Assembly (NCBI GenBank): GCA_051278195.1
Contig: JBNMQM010000016.1
Location: 1 to 64,000 of the forward strand
Source: JAHRVQ01 sp051278195
GTDB lineage: Bacteria > Pseudomonadota > Gammaproteobacteria > Pseudomonadales > Azotimanducaceae
DNA: 64,000 nt
Direction: 5' to 3'
This document shows positions 62,414-64,000 of the stretch, piece by piece. A program made the position numbers and the translations under genes. Within the stretch, counting starts at the first letter, position 1; every line of letters begins with the position of its first letter. Below the pieces are notes generated by a model. The model did no database searches. It saw only the letters and a list, made by a program, of their open reading frames with translations, and was not told where the DNA came from.

Positions 62414-63556
62414 TTAGGGATTCGCCATTTGGACAAATTCGTCAGGAATATCTAGTGTGCCTAGCGGACGAGGCGCAGTGCCGGAGCCACGACTAAACTG
62501 TTTTAACTGGAAAACATAGGCGAGGATTTGCGCCACTGCGACATAAAGCCCTTGCGGAATAAATTCCTCAAGCTCTGTCGAATAGTAGAGCGCACGAGAT
62601 AGGATCGGGTAGCTGACGATGGTGACTTGATTTGCCTCACCCACTTCACGAATCATCGCCGCGACGCTATCGACACCTTTTGCGACCAGTTTAGGTGACG
62701 CCATATTGACGGGGTCATACTTGAGCGCAACGGCGAAGTGGCTCGGGTTTGTAATAATGACGTCGGCATCAGGCACTTCGGACATCATTCGACCACGGGC
62801 CATTTCCTGCTGAAGTTGTCGGATACGGCTTTTAACCTCCGGCTTACCTTCACTGTTCTTCATTTCATCTTTAACTTCTTGATGCGTCATCTTGAGCTTT
62901 TTGGTGTGCTCAAAGATCTGGAACGGAACATCCACCAGCGCTATCAGAATCATCGACAAGCTCATCAAGAAAAATGCTGTCACAAGGGTTAAGGCTGCTG
63001 TCGGTGCCGCGACATCGATAGTTTGCTGACCCAACAAATTAATGGTCGGCGCGCTATACAACAGAATCAAGACTGCCGACGCGGCGACCACAAGAAACTT
63101 GGCGAGCGCTTTAATCAATTCCATCAACGCCTTTAGCGAGAACATCCTGCCAATACCTTTCAGAGGGTTCATCCTAGAGAATTTAGGCGCCATCGCCTTT
63201 GGCGCGATTTGCGCACCACCCATTAATACGGGTCCAAGAAATGCCGCGAACAACATGACTAAGAAAAATGGCAACGTCATAAATGCCACTTCGATTCCAG
63301 CGTCAATAAGATGAATACCCATCTGAGACTCGTCGAATATCTCTTCTCGCCGCAGCATGAAGTTGGCTTGAAATACATCAAGACCCGTCTCATAAAACAT
63401 TGACCCAAAGGTAAGCAAACCACCAGAACCGGCAATAAGGACAAACAGAGTATTGAGCTCTGTTGAACGAGGAACCTGGCCGTCTTCCGCCGCTTTTTCG
63501 AGCTTTTTCTGGGTCGGCTCCTCGGTTTTTTCCTGACTACTGTCTTCTTCAGCCAT
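62414..63556 (-). CDS. flhB: Flagellar export switch protein FlhB
   Basis: 380 residues. Four membrane helices in the N-terminal part and a cytoplasmic domain with the autocleavage motif as NPSH (Asn270-Pro-Ser-His273) instead of the usual NPTH: ADVIITNPSHFAVALKYD. The C-terminal part (VAKGVDSVAAMIREVGEANQ, FIPQGLYVAVAQILAYVFQL) is complete. It switches export from rod/hook to filament substrates with FliK. Ten bases separate it from fliR. Confidence 0.96.
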   Translation of the reverse strand: MAEEDSSQEKTEEPTQKKLEKAAEDGQVPRSTELNTLFVLIAGSGGLLTFGSMFYETGLDVFQANFMLRREEIFDESQMGIHLIDAGIEVAFMTLPFFLVMLFAAFLGPVLMGGAQIAPKAMAPKFSRMNPLKGIGRMFSLKALMELIKALAKFLVVAASAVLILLYSAPTINLLGQQTIDVAAPTAALTLVTAFFLMSLSMILIALVDVPFQIFEHTKKLKMTHQEVKDEMKNSEGKPEVKSRIRQLQQEMARGRMMSEVPDADVIITNPSHFAVALKYDPVNMASPKLVAKGVDSVAAMIREVGEANQVTIVSYPILSRALYYSTELEEFIPQGLYVAVAQILAYVFQLKQFSRGSGTAPRPLGTLDIPDEFVQMANP

Positions 63557-63566
63557 ATATCAGTCC

Positions 63567-64000
63567 CTATACTCCATACATCGTTTTAATGAGGAGCAAG
63601 CATTCTGATACAAGGCGCTGATACTGAGGCAGAAAGCCCGATAGGCCTAGCCACATAATGGTGAGACCAAACACCATCGTAAAAGGGAAACCCAGGGAAA
63701 AGATATTCAGTTGTGGAGCGGCCCGGGTCATGATCCCAAACGCAAAGTTGACAATTAAAATGGCTGTGACAGCTGGCAACGCGACAAATAGCCCGCTGGC
63801 AAACATCCATGTACCCGCTCGGGTCACATCAAAAAATACGTTTAGTTGCCATTCTGAACTCACCGGGATAACCGTAAAACTTTCGACTAACACTTCCAAA
63901 GCAATCAGGTGGCCATTCATCGATAAGAAGATCAGTGTCGTCAACATCAAATAAAACTGACTAACAATCGCGACCAGAATGCCATTACTGGGATCCACCA
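63567..64000 (-). CDS. fliR: Flagellar export protein FliR, C-terminal part (5' end outside window)
   Basis: The frame runs off the window end; about 144 C-terminal residues of an expected 260 are present. Membrane segments typical of FliR: FYLMLTTLIFLSMNGHLIAL, then SFTVIPVSS, FVALPAVTAILIVNFAFGIM, TRAAPQLNIFSLGFPFTMVF. The GTG at 63996-63998 is internal. Part of the FliPQR export gate, upstream of flhB in the same transcript. Confidence 0.93.
   Translation of the reverse strand, partial: VDPSNGILVAIVSQFYLMLTTLIFLSMNGHLIALEVLVESFTVIPVSSEWQLNVFFDVTRAGTWMFASGLFVALPAVTAILIVNFAFGIMTRAAPQLNIFSLGFPFTMVFGLTIMWLGLSGFLPQYQRLVSECLLLIKTMYGV

Overview
The window is a contiguous stretch of a gammaproteobacterial chromosome. 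The right-hand third has the gene order typical of polar-flagellated Pseudomonas-like bacteria: fliR-flhB-flhA-flhF-flhG(fleN)-fliA-cheY-cheZ-cheA-motC-motD-parC-parP-cheW-DUF2802, followed by a System I cytochrome c maturation (ccm) cluster. Balanced base composition, a PhoX phosphatase, TonB receptors and an SbtA-type bicarbonate transporter suggest a free-living aquatic, probably marine, aerobic heterotroph. I cannot place it to genus. I found no rRNA, tRNA or CRISPR array.

Layout. 1-5 kb: end of hrpB, an IalB-like secreted protein with a repeat-expanded signal peptide, an SMP-30-like lipoprotein, a LysR regulator and a metallo-beta-lactamase-fold lipoprotein. 4.6-7.6 kb: a tight purK-purE-sbtA-sbtB operon that joins purine synthesis to bicarbonate uptake. 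7.8-14.6 kb: nhaR, an HPF-like protein, a DUF533 protein, recQ and a hybrid histidine kinase overlapping a lone response regulator. 14.6-19.7 kb: a tetR-adaptor-RND efflux operon with a palindromic operator candidate. 19.7-25.7 kb: beta-carbonic anhydrase, whose 3' end overlaps phoX by 138 bp on opposite strands, then a phoX / ZnuD-like receptor / DUF2946-like / dksA cluster and a DUF938 methyltransferase.

25.7-35.3 kb is a decaying accessory zone. It holds small cassette-type genes on one strand (MBL hydrolase, HAD phosphatase, GNAT, cold-shock protein, sulfotransferase, DUF1330, membrane proteins), one clear integron attC-like site, and several visible lesions: a truncated MBL gene abutting a frameshifted HAD gene, a GNAT gene with two in-frame stops, an MFS transporter gene cut by one in-frame TGA, and a wrecked IS3-family element. 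Intact nitroreductase and TonB-domain genes sit inside it. 35.5-38.7 kb: thioesterase, phoH and an Old Yellow Enzyme homologue.

38.8-48.4 kb: ccmA-ccmB and ccmC-D-E-F-G-H-I, all on the minus strand, split by a plus-strand GT39 glycosyltransferase gene. An SDR gene overlaps the start of ccmA. 48.5-64 kb: a plus-strand fliK-like/flhX pair behind a near-consensus sigma-28 promoter, then the flagellar/chemotaxis operons. A -24/-12 (sigma-54) promoter in front of flhA overlaps the flhB stop codon. cheB, normally found between cheA and motC in this gene order, is absent here.

A recurring feature is short in-frame tandem repeats (9-24 bp units) in signal peptides, loops or linkers of at least eight unrelated proteins (IalB-like, DUF533, ZnuD-like, HAD, CcmI, FliK-like, MotD, CheA).
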